DNA of 64,000 nt from assembly GCA_965246935.1 (NCBI GenBank), contig CBDFGC010000001.1, forward strand, positions 558,001 to 622,000, read 5' to 3'. The position numbers and the translations under genes were made by a program. Shown here one piece after another: positions 7,044 to 17,100 of the stretch (position 1 is the stretch's first letter; the number at the start of each line of letters is the position of its first letter). The notes under the pieces are model-generated. The model was not told where the DNA came from, searched no databases, and was given only the letters and a program-made list of their open reading frames with translations. The stretch comes from JAZKFT01 sp965246935. Its GTDB lineage: Bacteria; Bacteroidota; Bacteroidia; Chitinophagales; Chitinophagaceae.

Positions 7044-9161
7044 TCACTTCATTAACTGATATACAATCAGACTCATTAGGTACGCCAGGCCGGTCATGTA
7101 AAACAGTTGTATCAGCGGCCATTTGATGGAACGGGTTTCCCGGTAAGTAATAGCCAGTGTGCTCATACACTGCATGGCCAATAAATAGAAGATCATGAGC
7201 GATATGCCTGATGCCAATGTGTACACTTTACTACCGTCGGCTTTCCGGGCATCACCCATTTTTTGCCGCAGTGTACGGTCGTCATTGTCATCATCACCCA
7301 CACTATACAACGTGGCCATTGTACCCACGAACACTTCACGGGCAGCAAAAGAAGTAACCAGGGCGATACCTATTTTCCAATCGTAGCCCAGCGGAATAAT
7401 GGCGGGTTCAATGGCTTTACCCATAATCCCGGCGAAACTGTTTTCCAGCTTTTCGGTTTTATATTGCTGTTCTATCGTAGCTGCCTGCTGTGGTTGCTGT
7501 CGCTTCAACTGCTCGTATTTTGCGGTAATCTTATTCATCCTTCCCGGCGGGCCATAGCTGCTAAGCATCCAAAGCAGTAAACTGATAACCATAATAACTT
7601 TACCGGCATCCGTCACAAAAATTCTCGCCTTTTCCACCATCGTTACACCTACGTTTTTCCACCGGGGCGAACGGTACACCGGTAATTCCAGGATAAAAAA
7701 GCTTTTCTCTTTGATATGTATAAACCATTTGGCTACATACGATACGATAAGGCCCATTATCAAACCGCCTATATACAAAGCCATCATTACCAAACCCTGT
7801 AAACCAAGGATTCCAAAGAGGTAGTGTCTCGGAATGACCAGCCCAATGAGTACGGTAAATACCGGCAGCCTTGCACTGCAACTCATCAGCGGCGTTATTA
7901 AAATGGTGAGTAAACGCTCTTTTCGGTTCTCTATACTACGGGCACTCATAATGGCAGGTACCGCACAGGCAAAGCCACTAATCATCGGCATTACACTTTT
8001 GCCATTCAGCCCCACTTTTCGCATCAGCTTATCCGTCAAAAAACTAATCCGGGCCATATAGCCGGTATCTTCCAGCAGGGTAATCAGCCCAAATAAAATC
8101 ATAATCTGCGGTACAAATACCAGGATGCCGCTAAGGCCCGCCAGCACGCCATTGATCAGCAGATCACTCCACCAGCCGTTGGCTAAGTGAGCAGAAAGAA
8201 AACCACTTAATTTTCCAAAAGTCCACTCAATGGCATCCATGGGAAATTGGGCTATCCAAAAAATACTTTGGAATAACAGGAACAATACACCCAGCATAAT
8301 TAAATAACCCCAGCGGCGGTTGAGCAGGATGTTATCCAGTTTTTCCGTTTGCAGACTTTTTTGCAACGGGTCGGCTTCTACAACGGTTCCCTGCATTACC
8401 TGCCGGATGCGCTGATAACGTTGTAAAATTTCTTCTGCCTGTGTTTTAGTCGGGTTAAAACTAAACTGCGTTTCAATATCCTCAATTTCCTGTTGCCGGG
8501 CAGGTGCTAATGCAAAATGCTCATGGTTAATCAAGTAATGGATAGCTTTATAATCACCTGTACCGGGCAATAATTGCTGCATGGCAGCTACCGGTTGCAG
8601 TGCCAGTGCTTTACTGTCGATAAAATAACGGGGCGATGTTTTGTACTGTGTACGTGCTGTTTGTTCCAATGCTTTTTTTAGCTGGGGTATGCCTTTGTTC
8701 CGCCGCGGATTAATAGGAATTACCGGTACACCTAATTCCCGTTCCAGCCCGGCTACATCTATTTCCGTTCCCCTTCTCGCCGCCAGGTCCATCATACTGA
8801 GCGCAATCACCACCGGAATTTTCAGATCAATAATTTGCGAACAAAAAAGCAGGTTCCGTTTTAAGTTACTGGCATCTGCCACCAGTAACACAATGTCTGG
8901 TTTTATTTCGTCCTGTTGAAGCAACACTTTGTAAGCTACCCACTCATCGGCCCGTTTCGGATAAAGGCTATACGTACCAGGCAGGTCTATTAATGTAGCC
9001 TCAAAATCATCAGCCAGAAAAAACTTACCCGTCTTTTTATCCACGGTAACACCCGGAAAATTACCCACCTTTTGGTTAAGCCCGGTTAGCGTGTTAAACA
9101 AGGAAGTTTTACCGCTGTTCGGGTTGCCAACCAGGGCTATATGTAAAGAAGATGCCACCAT
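7044..9161 (-). CDS. feoB: Ferrous iron transport protein B
   Basis: This 705-residue inner-membrane Fe(II) transporter has an N-terminal G domain: G1 GNPNSGKT (residues 12-19), G2 GVTVD, G3 DLPGTYSL, and G4 SMMD in place of the usual NMMD. A helical GDI-like spacer follows, then a polytopic domain with the two gate motifs GFACAVPAIMSAR and FAAREVFVGTMATLYSVG. The frame is open further upstream, but the ATG at 9161 gives the canonical MVASSLHIALVGNPN start. No FeoA domain is fused to it and no feoA gene is adjacent. The gene downstream encodes a small membrane protein. Iron (Fur) control is expected for the family; I did not find a clear Fur box. Confidence 0.95.
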   Translation of the reverse strand: MVASSLHIALVGNPNSGKTSLFNTLTGLNQKVGNFPGVTVDKKTGKFFLADDFEATLIDLPGTYSLYPKRADEWVAYKVLLQQDEIKPDIVLLVADASNLKRNLLFCSQIIDLKIPVVIALSMMDLAARRGTEIDVAGLERELGVPVIPINPRRNKGIPQLKKALEQTARTQYKTSPRYFIDSKALALQPVAAMQQLLPGTGDYKAIHYLINHEHFALAPARQQEIEDIETQFSFNPTKTQAEEILQRYQRIRQVMQGTVVEADPLQKSLQTEKLDNILLNRRWGYLIMLGVLFLLFQSIFWIAQFPMDAIEWTFGKLSGFLSAHLANGWWSDLLINGVLAGLSGILVFVPQIMILFGLITLLEDTGYMARISFLTDKLMRKVGLNGKSVMPMISGFACAVPAIMSARSIENRKERLLTILITPLMSCSARLPVFTVLIGLVIPRHYLFGILGLQGLVMMALYIGGLIMGLIVSYVAKWFIHIKEKSFFILELPVYRSPRWKNVGVTMVEKARIFVTDAGKVIMVISLLLWMLSSYGPPGRMNKITAKYEQLKRQQPQQAATIEQQYKTEKLENSFAGIMGKAIEPAIIPLGYDWKIGIALVTSFAAREVFVGTMATLYSVGDDDNDDRTLRQKMGDARKADGSKVYTLASGISLMIFYLLAMQCMSTLAITYRETRSIKWPLIQLFYMTGLAYLMSLIVYQLMK

Positions 9162-9295
9162 GTTTGAACCGGCAAATGTAATACAGTGCAATTTTTCGCA
9201 TTTACGGATACAGGAAAAGAATGGAAAAGTTGGGTTAAATATAGAGACGTTACAGTGCAACCTCTCTACAGAAGGTTGCTGGCTTTGCTGGTGTT

Positions 9296-9332
9296 AAGGT
9301 TGCCAACTTTCCAAAAGTTGGCAACCTTTTTT
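9296..9332 (+). terminator. Strong hairpin terminator with no obvious gene upstream
   Basis: A perfect 15-bp stem (AAGGTTGCCAACTTT with its complement, 3-nt loop) is followed by T6 on the plus strand. The only plus-strand gene nearby starts downstream at 9432, and feoB is transcribed away on the minus strand. It could end a short unannotated plus-strand RNA or insulate the divergent promoters. Confidence 0.75.
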
Positions 9333-9384
9333 CCAGCGTGTCTGTTAATCTGCCGTTAAGCAATGCTGCCATATGTGTACTTTG

Positions 9385-9392
9385 TAACTTTG
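9385..9392 (+). promoter_or_regulatory. Candidate -7 box (TAACTTTG)
   Basis: TAACTTTG matches TAnnTTTG and lies 39 bp upstream of the ATG at 9432, just past the hairpin terminator at 9296-9332. No clear -33 element is visible. Confidence 0.4.
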
Positions 9393-9431
9393 ATTAGTCA
9401 TTACATAGCGTTTTACATCAAACCATTTTTC

Positions 9432-9860
9432 ATGAAATCTTTGCGTTCTTCTGTAGCCTCAAAGTTCCTGTTTATATCTGTTTGCAGTCTTATTTACACG
9501 GCATCCATAGCAAGGCAAGATAGCAGCCGTTATGCATTAGTTCTGGATTTTTACAGTATTGGTACGGGTACCCCAGGCGACCAGCCACTGAAGGATTTTA
9601 TTACGGCATACCGTATAAAAAATAAAATAAAACTTTTATCTGCCACAAGAGTTGGCGGCTTGGGCCGGGAAGGGGAATATGCGATTCTATTTTCTTTGAA
9701 AGAACTAACTGTGAAGCAAAAGCAGCAGTTTATAACCGCCTTATCCAAAGCCCTCCCTGGTTTGAAAACCAAAGAAGAAATGGGTGGCATTCACCTGAAT
9801 CAAAATCAACCTTTTGATATGAACCGGGGAAGAATAAAGACGGAGTCGATTGTATTGTAA
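9432..9860 (+). CDS. Small secreted hypothetical protein
   Basis: Starting from the ATG at 9432 the product has 142 residues: MKSLRSSVASKFLF, then a hydrophobic segment ending near TASIARQ, which looks like a Sec signal peptide. The mature part is about 115 residues, with alternating strands and helices (YALVLDFYSIGTGTPG, YAILFSLKELT) reminiscent of a small ferredoxin-like fold. I do not recognise the family. The frame opens earlier (9363), but that would place the signal peptide too far inside. It stands alone, with feoB divergent upstream and a repeat region downstream. Confidence 0.65.
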   Translation: MKSLRSSVASKFLFISVCSLIYTASIARQDSSRYALVLDFYSIGTGTPGDQPLKDFITAYRIKNKIKLLSATRVGGLGREGEYAILFSLKELTVKQKQQFITALSKALPGLKTKEEMGGIHLNQNQPFDMNRGRIKTESIVL

Positions 9861-9870
9861 AATGTTTGAC

Positions 9871-10291
9871 AGGTCGGCATCGCTTGTCCCGCCCTTTGAA
9901 TTAAAACAAACTTCCGGCGATGCCGTCCTTGGTTTTGAATGGAACAGGTCGGCATCGCTTCGATTAACACCGAACGTAAGCAGTAATTGTTATATGATGT
10001 TGCTACTTATTGTATTAGTATTGTTGACATTCTGTTAACCAGGAGAAAGCCATAAAAAACTTTGTAGTAAGAAGATGTCATTTACTGAAATAGAAATTCT
10101 TGATAAGCTTGACTTATCATTTCATAGTATACCAGCCGGCGACTACCCTCAATGCAATAAAGAAGATATTAAATACAATTTCTTTCTTTAAAGGACGGCA
10201 TCGCCCAATAGTGTTTGAGTGTGGCTTTCGGGGTTACAATGCCGACATAGAACTGGATTACATAGGGAATTGCGATAAGCGATGCCGACCT
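9871..10291. repeat. Nested inverted-repeat element (GGCATCGC arms)
   Basis: Two 15-bp units form nested inverted pairs. AGGTCGGCATCGCTT occurs at 9871-9885 and 9946-9960 and in reverse complement at 10277-10291. GGCGATGCCGTCCTT at 9916-9930 has an exact reverse complement at 10191-10205. This fills most of the 520-bp gap between 9860 and 10384. Short open frames here have no coding character. It resembles a foldback or MITE-like palindromic element. Confidence 0.7.
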
Positions 10292-10383
10292 TCTCCACAA
10301 TTTCCGGCTTTGCCTACCGTTAGTAGGATTCCCGTTGCCTGCCTATTTATTTCATTTCTTCCATTTATTTTCTTCCACCGAGT

Positions 10384-11322
10384 ATGAAAAAAATTTCAGG
10401 CGTTATTGCCATTTCGGTGTTTGCGGTTTCCTGTCAAAAAAATGTAGATACTGCTGGATTTAAAGGACAAGCCCGGACTTTCACCTGATATTCACTACCG
10501 TTTAAGTTGCCTGATTCCACACAGCAGCGGTTAAACAATCTGGGCACAACCATCCGTTATTCCCGCAGGTAATGCAGCCGCAAAGCTCAAAGCCCGGTGT
10601 TTAATACCATGAGCGCTCATTATATTGAGTTAGCCCCGGCTATGTTTACACCACTTGGTGCAGGCACCGTCTTATACCGGGCACCGGAAACAACCACCGG
10701 CGGCAGCACAGCAATCGATTTTGAAAAAAGTGCCTTTGCAGGCAACGGGCAGGTGTTTTATAAACTGCCCCTCAGCAGCATTGCACCCGGTGAATATGAA
10801 TGGCTCCGGGTATCATTGGCTTACCAGAATTACGACATTAAATATCGGCTGGATACCACCATAAGCGGCATCAATTTCAGCAACGATTACACGGGTACAG
10901 CAGCTTCATTTATTGGTTTCAATACCTATGTAAAAAATCTGACTATTAAAACCAAAGACGTTGCTGTAAATGCAAATAAGAAACAGGGCTTCCTTGGCTT
11001 TGAAACGACCATTAGCGGAGGCGGTTTCTCACAAACCATTGCCGAAACCAGCCAGGCTCTGGAAGGGGCCACAACTGTTGTAAACCCATTGTTTGCTACC
11101 TCGCCGGTACCACCGGGCAGTTGCGTAGTGACCGGTGCTTTTGCAGGGGGTAAATTGAAAATTACCGGTAGCGAAACCAAAGATATCACCGTAGAAATTT
11201 CGCTGAGCACCAATAAAAGTTTTGAATGGAAAGATATTTTCCCGAATGGCAAATGGGATTTGTTGAAAGGCGAACCTGTGGTAGATATGGGGATACGGGG
11301 AATGATACCAAGGGTGCAATAA
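10384..11322 (+). pseudogene. Lipoprotein gene interrupted by two in-frame stop codons
   Basis: An ATG at 10384 starts a lipoprotein signal (MKKISGVIAISVFAVSC, lipobox Cys17). The frame meets TGA at 10486-10488, continues as plausible protein (YSLPFKLPDSTQQRLNNLG), meets TAA at 10570-10572, and then continues unbroken to 11322 with no frameshift. Without the stops the product would be about 310 residues: a lipid anchor plus a beta-rich domain of Gly, Thr and aromatic-rich strands, of a family I cannot name. The 3' part alone is open from a GTG at 10597 (241 residues) but would lack export signals. Two independent nonsense mutations are the simplest reading; recoding or an assembly error are alternatives. 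Confidence 0.7.
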
Positions 11323-11524
11323 AGCCTCCCCAACCTCCCGTATGGACGGGACAGGCTCTCCAAAGGAGGGGCTCCTTTATGCGGAGGTGAAAATAAATAG
11401 TGAGCAATCTGCTAATCAATCATTATAACCAACAAAGAATAAAGCCGTTCAAAATAGCGAAGCTGCTAAGCCCGGTTTTAGCTCCCCCTTGGGGAGTTGA
11501 GGGGACCGGGTTTGGGGAGGCTTT
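11321..11524. repeat. Inverted repeat overlapping the stop codons of two convergent genes
   Basis: AAAGCCTCCCCAACC at 11321-11335 pairs with GGTTTGGGGAGGCTTT at 11509-11524 (one extra T). The arms overlap the stop codons of the broken lipoprotein gene and of the convergent gene ending at 11523. The inside holds CTCCC/GGGAG palindromes related to the copy at 23708-23755. It may act as a two-way transcription end. Confidence 0.65.
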
Positions 11525-12479
11525 ACATCGGCTTCCACACCACCTGCTGTAATGAAAATTCTTCCGAAGGCTTTTTGGTTGGGTCAGATAGCTCGTTCAG
11601 TTTGGCATTCAGTAAATAAATTTTACCGCCTTGTAATACACCCGTAGTTGGATTTTGAAAGCGGTCTGTGATGCTGGTAGCAGCAACAATTTTTGCAGTA
11701 GCCCAGCCATCTGTACTGGCTACCTGGTTAGCCTTATCCAAACTTTTGTTTTGTATCAGAATCAGGTTTCCCTGTGCATCCCAAAGCAATCCGTCGGCAC
11801 CGGGAAACAATTGATTGATTTTCACTTTTATTACATTAGTTGGATTATTCATATCTACTTTTAAAATAGCACCAGTTGCGTTATTTACTGTGAGCAGAAA
11901 ACCCTTTGGATTGTAAGCAATACCATTCAATCCAATGTCTTCCCCTTTAAATAATTCATTTTCGGCAAATACCGAAGCTTTACCCTGTGCATCCACTTTA
12001 TAAATTACCGGTGAATAACTATCAGTAATATAGGCGTTGCCTTTATCGTCGAAAGCCAGGTCGTTGGCAAAATGTTTTCCATTGTATAATTTTGAAAGGT
12101 TAATGTCCTGCACTTTCTTGGCAGATGAAAGATCAATCGTAATCAACCGGATCATTTTTTTGTGGGTTTGCGTATCGGCGTAATCGCTGTAATTCGCATC
12201 TCCGGTACATACCCACAACTGGTTTTTCGCAGCGTTCACCTTCATGCCGTAGCTGGATTTTAAATCCTTATCCTGGTAAAACACTTTGTAATTACCAGCG
12301 GCATCCACTGTACCAATAGTGGCATCTTTTACGGAGCTTACGTAAAAAGTATTTGTTTTGTCATTATAAGCAACGCCTTCCGGGTAAACCATCGGTGCCT
12401 TAAAAGTGATGCGGGGTGTTTGGCAAATAGCTATAAAACCTGTCAGGCAGGTAGCTATAAAAAGACCTATATATTTCAT
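11523..12479 (-). CDS. Secreted SMP-30/gluconolactonase-like beta-propeller protein
   Basis: From the ATG at 12479 the product has 318 residues and begins with a clear Sec signal peptide (MKYIGLFIATCLTGFIAICQ). The rest is a six-bladed-propeller type sequence with repeated segments: PEGVAYNDKTNTFYVSS, ANDLAFDDKGNAYITD, LNGIAYNPKGFLLTV and ADGLLWDAQGNLILIQ. This pattern is shared by SMP-30/gluconolactonase/LRE-like and NHL-type proteins. Metal-binding Glu and Asn residues are plausible but not certain. It is 48 bp downstream of the PQQ-type sugar dehydrogenase, on the same strand, so the two are probably one operon acting on sugars or sugar lactones in the periplasm. Confidence 0.8.
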   Translation of the reverse strand: MKYIGLFIATCLTGFIAICQTPRITFKAPMVYPEGVAYNDKTNTFYVSSVKDATIGTVDAAGNYKVFYQDKDLKSSYGMKVNAAKNQLWVCTGDANYSDYADTQTHKKMIRLITIDLSSAKKVQDINLSKLYNGKHFANDLAFDDKGNAYITDSYSPVIYKVDAQGKASVFAENELFKGEDIGLNGIAYNPKGFLLTVNNATGAILKVDMNNPTNVIKVKINQLFPGADGLLWDAQGNLILIQNKSLDKANQVASTDGWATAKIVAATSITDRFQNPTTGVLQGGKIYLLNAKLNELSDPTKKPSEEFSLQQVVWKPM

Positions 12480-12527
12480 GTTCAAAATAATTATGTGTTC
12501 CGTTATCAATTAAAAATTTCCGGGTTA

Positions 12528-13751
12528 TCAGCGCAGACCAACACTCTGGCCGGTTTTCGATTGGGTAGCGGTAATGCTATAAATCACGCCATTCTCGTCA
12601 TCGCTTACATAAATAACGCCTTTGGGTGATACCAGTAAACCTGCCGGACGACCAAATCTTGTTTTACCATCCTTACTAAGCATACCAGTCAAAAAATCAT
12701 CCGCACTTACCGGTTTCCCGTTTTGAAAATGCACTCTTTTTACCATGTAACCAACCGGGTTTTTAGCGTTCCAGGAACCATGCAGGCTTACCAATGCATC
12801 GTTGGCATAGGCGGCAGGAAAAGCACGTGCATCTAAAAAAGAAAAATTGATAGCAGCACTATGGGCCGGTAATAGCCATGCGGCAGGCACCGTTGTTTTT
12901 GCATAGGCCTCTTTGGTAGTACCCAATGGATCTTCACGGGTGATATCCACTTTTTGTTTTTCAAAAACCAACGGCCAGCCATAGTCGCCATTTTGCGTAA
13001 TCTTATTTATTTCTTCATGGGGGATGGTATCACCACGCCAGTCAACGCCCTGGTCGGCACCCCACAATTCTTTTGTTTGTGGATTCCAGTCGAAACCAAT
13101 CGTATTGCGCAGGCCACGGGCATAGATTTTACGGTTGCTGCCATCCGGATTAGCCTGTAAAATGGTTGCATATTCGGGGTTTGTTTCGTTGCAATCGTTA
13201 CAATCACTGCCCACGGTAATGTACAGCATGCCATCCGGGCCAAAGGCGATGGTACGATTGGGATGCTGGCCGCCATCCGGCAAATCAGTAATAAGAGTTA
13301 CACTATCAGTTAATGTGCCATCAGGATTAATGGTAAACCGTTTCAATATCATATCAGAGCAGAGGTATAATTTCCCCTCATGGATCGTAATACCATGTAC
13401 CAACTTGAAATTAGAAAACACTGTTTTCAGGTCCTCATAACGGCCATCTCCATCTTTATCGCTGATTAGTAATACATCGCCAACATCCCGGCGGGTAATA
13501 TAAATGGATCCATCTTCCCGCTGTGCCATCATACGGGGTTTGCCTAAGCCGGTAGCAGCTACCGAAATACTAAAACCCGGCGGCACTTTCAGTCGGCTAA
13601 TCATTGATTCTTTAAAATCTTCATGCTGCGGGTAATTGGTACTAACCGAAGCATTGGAGGGATCTTTAGAGGGAAGACCTTTTTGTGCATATACTGCATT
13701 CCCGAAAAGAATTACCAAAACACACATCCATCTTGCACACATCATTTTCAT
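12528..13751 (-). CDS. Secreted PQQ-dependent sugar (sorbosone-type) dehydrogenase
   Basis: This 407-residue protein has an N-terminal signal peptide (cleavage near AVYAQ) and the glucose/sorbosone dehydrogenase propeller: GFSISVAATGLGKPRMMAQ, DGRYEDLKTVFSN, HPNRTIAFGPDGMLYITVGSDCNDC, ARGLRNTIGFDWNP and DYGWPLVF, all in family order. Such enzymes oxidise aldoses using PQQ in the periplasm. The SDCNDC pair may form a disulfide or bind metal. Start is the first of two near Met codons (13751 or 13742). It is upstream of the SMP-30-like gene, which suggests oxidation to a lactone followed by handling of that product. This coupling is inferred. Confidence 0.88.
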   Translation of the reverse strand: MKMMCARWMCVLVILFGNAVYAQKGLPSKDPSNASVSTNYPQHEDFKESMISRLKVPPGFSISVAATGLGKPRMMAQREDGSIYITRRDVGDVLLISDKDGDGRYEDLKTVFSNFKLVHGITIHEGKLYLCSDMILKRFTINPDGTLTDSVTLITDLPDGGQHPNRTIAFGPDGMLYITVGSDCNDCNETNPEYATILQANPDGSNRKIYARGLRNTIGFDWNPQTKELWGADQGVDWRGDTIPHEEINKITQNGDYGWPLVFEKQKVDITREDPLGTTKEAYAKTTVPAAWLLPAHSAAINFSFLDARAFPAAYANDALVSLHGSWNAKNPVGYMVKRVHFQNGKPVSADDFLTGMLSKDGKTRFGRPAGLLVSPKGVIYVSDDENGVIYSITATQSKTGQSVGLR

Positions 13752-14143
13752 ATAAAAGTTTATTAGGAAAATGCTATTGCAAAAGCCGTGCGTTTGTATG
13801 TTTCAACATTGGTTTGTTAAAGGTTGGGTATGATTTTGCGCAACAAAGCTGATTGCGTTTAAATAATTGCTCACATAATCGCATTGCAAAACGTGTGAAT
13901 CACGGATGAAACGGATGAAAGGATTTCGCAGATGCTTGTTTTTATTTGTAAAATTATTAGAATCACAGATTGAACCGACGGACTTTGAAGAATGCCGTGT
14001 ATTTAATCCGCGTAATCAGCGTAATCCATCTAATCTGTGATTCAGAAGTCTGAATCGCGGATTAAAGGATGAAAGGATTTCAAAGAATGCCCTGTATTTA
14101 ATCTGTGCCATCTGCGCAATCCGACTAATCTGTTATTCAGATT
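13752..14143. repeat. Intergenic stretch of TTTAATCYG-type direct and inverted repeats
   Basis: No gene is visible. AATCACAGATT (13961-13971) is inverted at 14032-14042. The phrase AAGAATGCCGTGTATTTAAT at 13988 recurs at 14083 with one change, and GGATGAAAGGATTTC occurs twice (about 13914 and 14067). These are dispersed Bacteroidota intergenic repeats, not tandem arrays. Confidence 0.6.
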
Positions 14144-14151
14144 TACCTTTG
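14144..14151 (+). promoter_or_regulatory. Candidate -7 box (TACCTTTG) for the subtilase
   Basis: TACCTTTG fits the TAnnTTTG consensus and lies 39 bp before the ATG at 14191, at the edge of the repeat region. The -33 element is not clear. Confidence 0.42.
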
Positions 14152-14190
14152 CAGCCCACTTACCGTATCTTTATTACATACTGTACTGCC

Positions 14191-17100
14191 ATGCAACGAA
14201 TTTTTAGCCTGTTTTTATTTGAATGGATATTTTCAACAGTTGCTTTCGCACAACCTTCTGTACAGCTTCGTACCGGCAAACTTTCATTCCAGCCAGTTGC
14301 ATCTGTAAATCTTCCGCAATTTTTTAAGCAACAGACTCCGGTTAATGGAAAACATTTTGTGACACTACAATTCAACCAGGCATTATCATCAGCGCAACGG
14401 GCGGCCTTAATCAGCAATAGTATTACGGTACTGGAATACATTCCGCCATTTGCTTACACAGCAATCATGGCAAAAGAAAACGACAAAACCGTTTTACAAA
14501 AAACAGGCATCACCGGCATCGCTTACGTACCCGGTTCATTAAAAATCAGCAATACCTTACAACACCCTGAACGTGTAAAGTGGCTGCAGGGCAACAATGG
14601 CCTGACGGATGTATTGATTAAAATTTCAGGGATTGAAGCAGTAGAAGCCATTCAATTATTGAAGCTGCAAAATGTGGTCATCAGCCCATCTAATATGGAA
14701 CAGTATGGAATATTACAAGCCAGTATCCCATTGCCCAGGCTGAATGAACTGGCAGCACAGCCCTACGTAGAATGGATAGAACCGGCACAGCCGGAACCAA
14801 CGACGCTGAACAGTAAAAGCCTGAATATGAGCGCCGGAAATGTAGCGCAGGCTGCTATTGCTACAGGTGGTTACGGGCTTAGCGGTACAGGCGTGGTAGC
14901 CGGTGTAGGCGACGATGCAGACCCCAGTAACCATATTGATTTACAGGATCGGATTATTAATCGCTCTGCCTTTGTATACAACGACCATGGTACACATGTA
15001 AGCGGCACGGTAGGTGGTGCAGGCATTATCCGGTACCTGAGCCGTGGCTTTGCACCGGCCGTAAAAATAGTAAGCCAGTTATTCAATGGTATCTGGCAAA
15101 ATGCGGGTAGTTATGTACAGGATTTTGGTATGATGGCCACCAACAATAGTTACGGCAATATTACCGGCGATGATGATTATGAAGGATATTACGACCTGTA
15201 CAGCCAGGTATTGGATCAGCAGGCATTTCAGTACCCGGAATTGCTGCACGTATTTGCCAGCGGCAACGACGGTAACATCATTGTACCACCTTATCCGTTG
15301 CATTACGGAAATATTGTAAGCAGTATGCAAAGTGCAAAAAACGTAATGACGGTGGGCCGTACCGACCGGGTGATGTTTGCAAGTGCCAGCAGCAGCAGTG
15401 GCCCGGTAAAGGATGGGAGATTAAAACCGGAACTCATGGCCATTGGTGAGGAAATCATTTCTACAGCGGGAAATGGAAATTATGTGGCTGCCTGGGGAAC
15501 CAGTATGGCTGCACCGGCTGTTACCGGCGGTGCTGTGCTGCTGTGCGAACAATATCGCAAACAATTTAATGCGAATCCAAAAAGTGCATTGCTGAAAGCA
15601 TTGCTTATGAATGGTGGCCTGGATATTGGCACTGCCGGACCCGACTACCGGCATGGCTATGGCATCATGAACTTACAGCGTAGTTTAGACATGCTGAAAA
15701 ATAATCATTTTTACAGCAATAGCATTGTTACTAACGGCGTACAATCGCAAACCATTGCTGTACCGGCTAATACGGCACAGTTGAAAGTGATGCTGTACTG
15801 GCATGATCCGGCGGCATCGCTATATGCTACACAATCTCTGGTGAATGATCTGGACGTAGAAGTAGTGGACCCTTCGGGAAATGTAGTACAGCCGCAGCAT
15901 TTAGACGCTGGTGCTTCCGGCGTAACCAACCCTTCCACCACCGGTTTAGATCATATTAATAACAATGAACAGGTATTAATCAATAACCCGGCACCGGGAA
16001 ATTACACGATACGGGTACATGGCTTTGCAGTAAATGTAAATACTACGCAATCCTATTTTGTGGCTTATGATTTTTTATCCCGTGGGTTACAGATCTACGC
16101 ACCATTTGAAAGTGATCCTTATTTCCCCGGTGAGCTAATGGTAATTCACTGGGCGGATAACGGTACGCCTAATAACCGCCGCACATTGGAATATTCCCTG
16201 GACGACGGGGCAAGTTGGAACTTGATTAGTGACACTGTTTTACCTAACGTAAATTATTACAACTGGAATATTCCTGCTGGTGCAGCAGCTACGGCAAATG
16301 CCCGCATCCGGATTACAGAAAACAGTACGGCATTCACCAATACCAGTGGCCGGTTTGTGTTATTGGGCGAAGTGCTTCATTCATTTGCGGCCACCAGCCA
16401 GCAGTGCGAAGGATACTGCAAAATAGAATGGCCAGTTGTACCCGGCGCCACAGACTACGAAGTGCTGATGAAGCAGGGATACGACATGCAGCCCGTTGGT
16501 ACCACTGCTGCAAACAACTATACTATTAGCGGACTAAATGAAGATTCGGTATATTGGTTTAGCGTACGGGCACGAATAAATAGTAAAGGAGGGCGGCGCA
16601 GCGACGGGCAATCTTACCAGCCCAATTCCGGTAATTGCAGTGGCGCCATTAGCAATAATGATTTACAATTAGCGGCCATCGTAAGCCCAAATACCGGCAG
16701 AAGGTTTTCCACTTCCGAGCTCAGCAGTAATAGCACCATTTCCATACAAATTAAAAATTTAGATGATGCACCGATAGCGGCATACGATGTGAAATATAAT
16801 ATTAACGGCGGGGCCTTTTCATCGCAGCATATCGTAAACCCACTGGCCGCAGGTGGTACAGCAACCGTTAATTTTTCCGGCGCTAACCTATCTGCCGAAG
16901 GCACGTATCAACTTGTTGCGGTAGTAAAAAATTCCCAACCCGATGTAGTCACTAAAAATGATACATTACGTAAAACAGTTAAGCAATTAGCCAATGCACC
17001 TATTACACTGATCAATCCTTTTTTAGAAAATTTTGAAACAGCCGATTCAGCAAATTATGAAAATGCGGTGCTGGGCCTCAACGGATTAGACCGCTGGGAT

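Noticed and set aside
9850..10387. Open frames of 62 and 95 codons
   Set aside because: They lie in the nested inverted-repeat element, lack start context and protein-like composition, and one overlaps the lipoprotein start.
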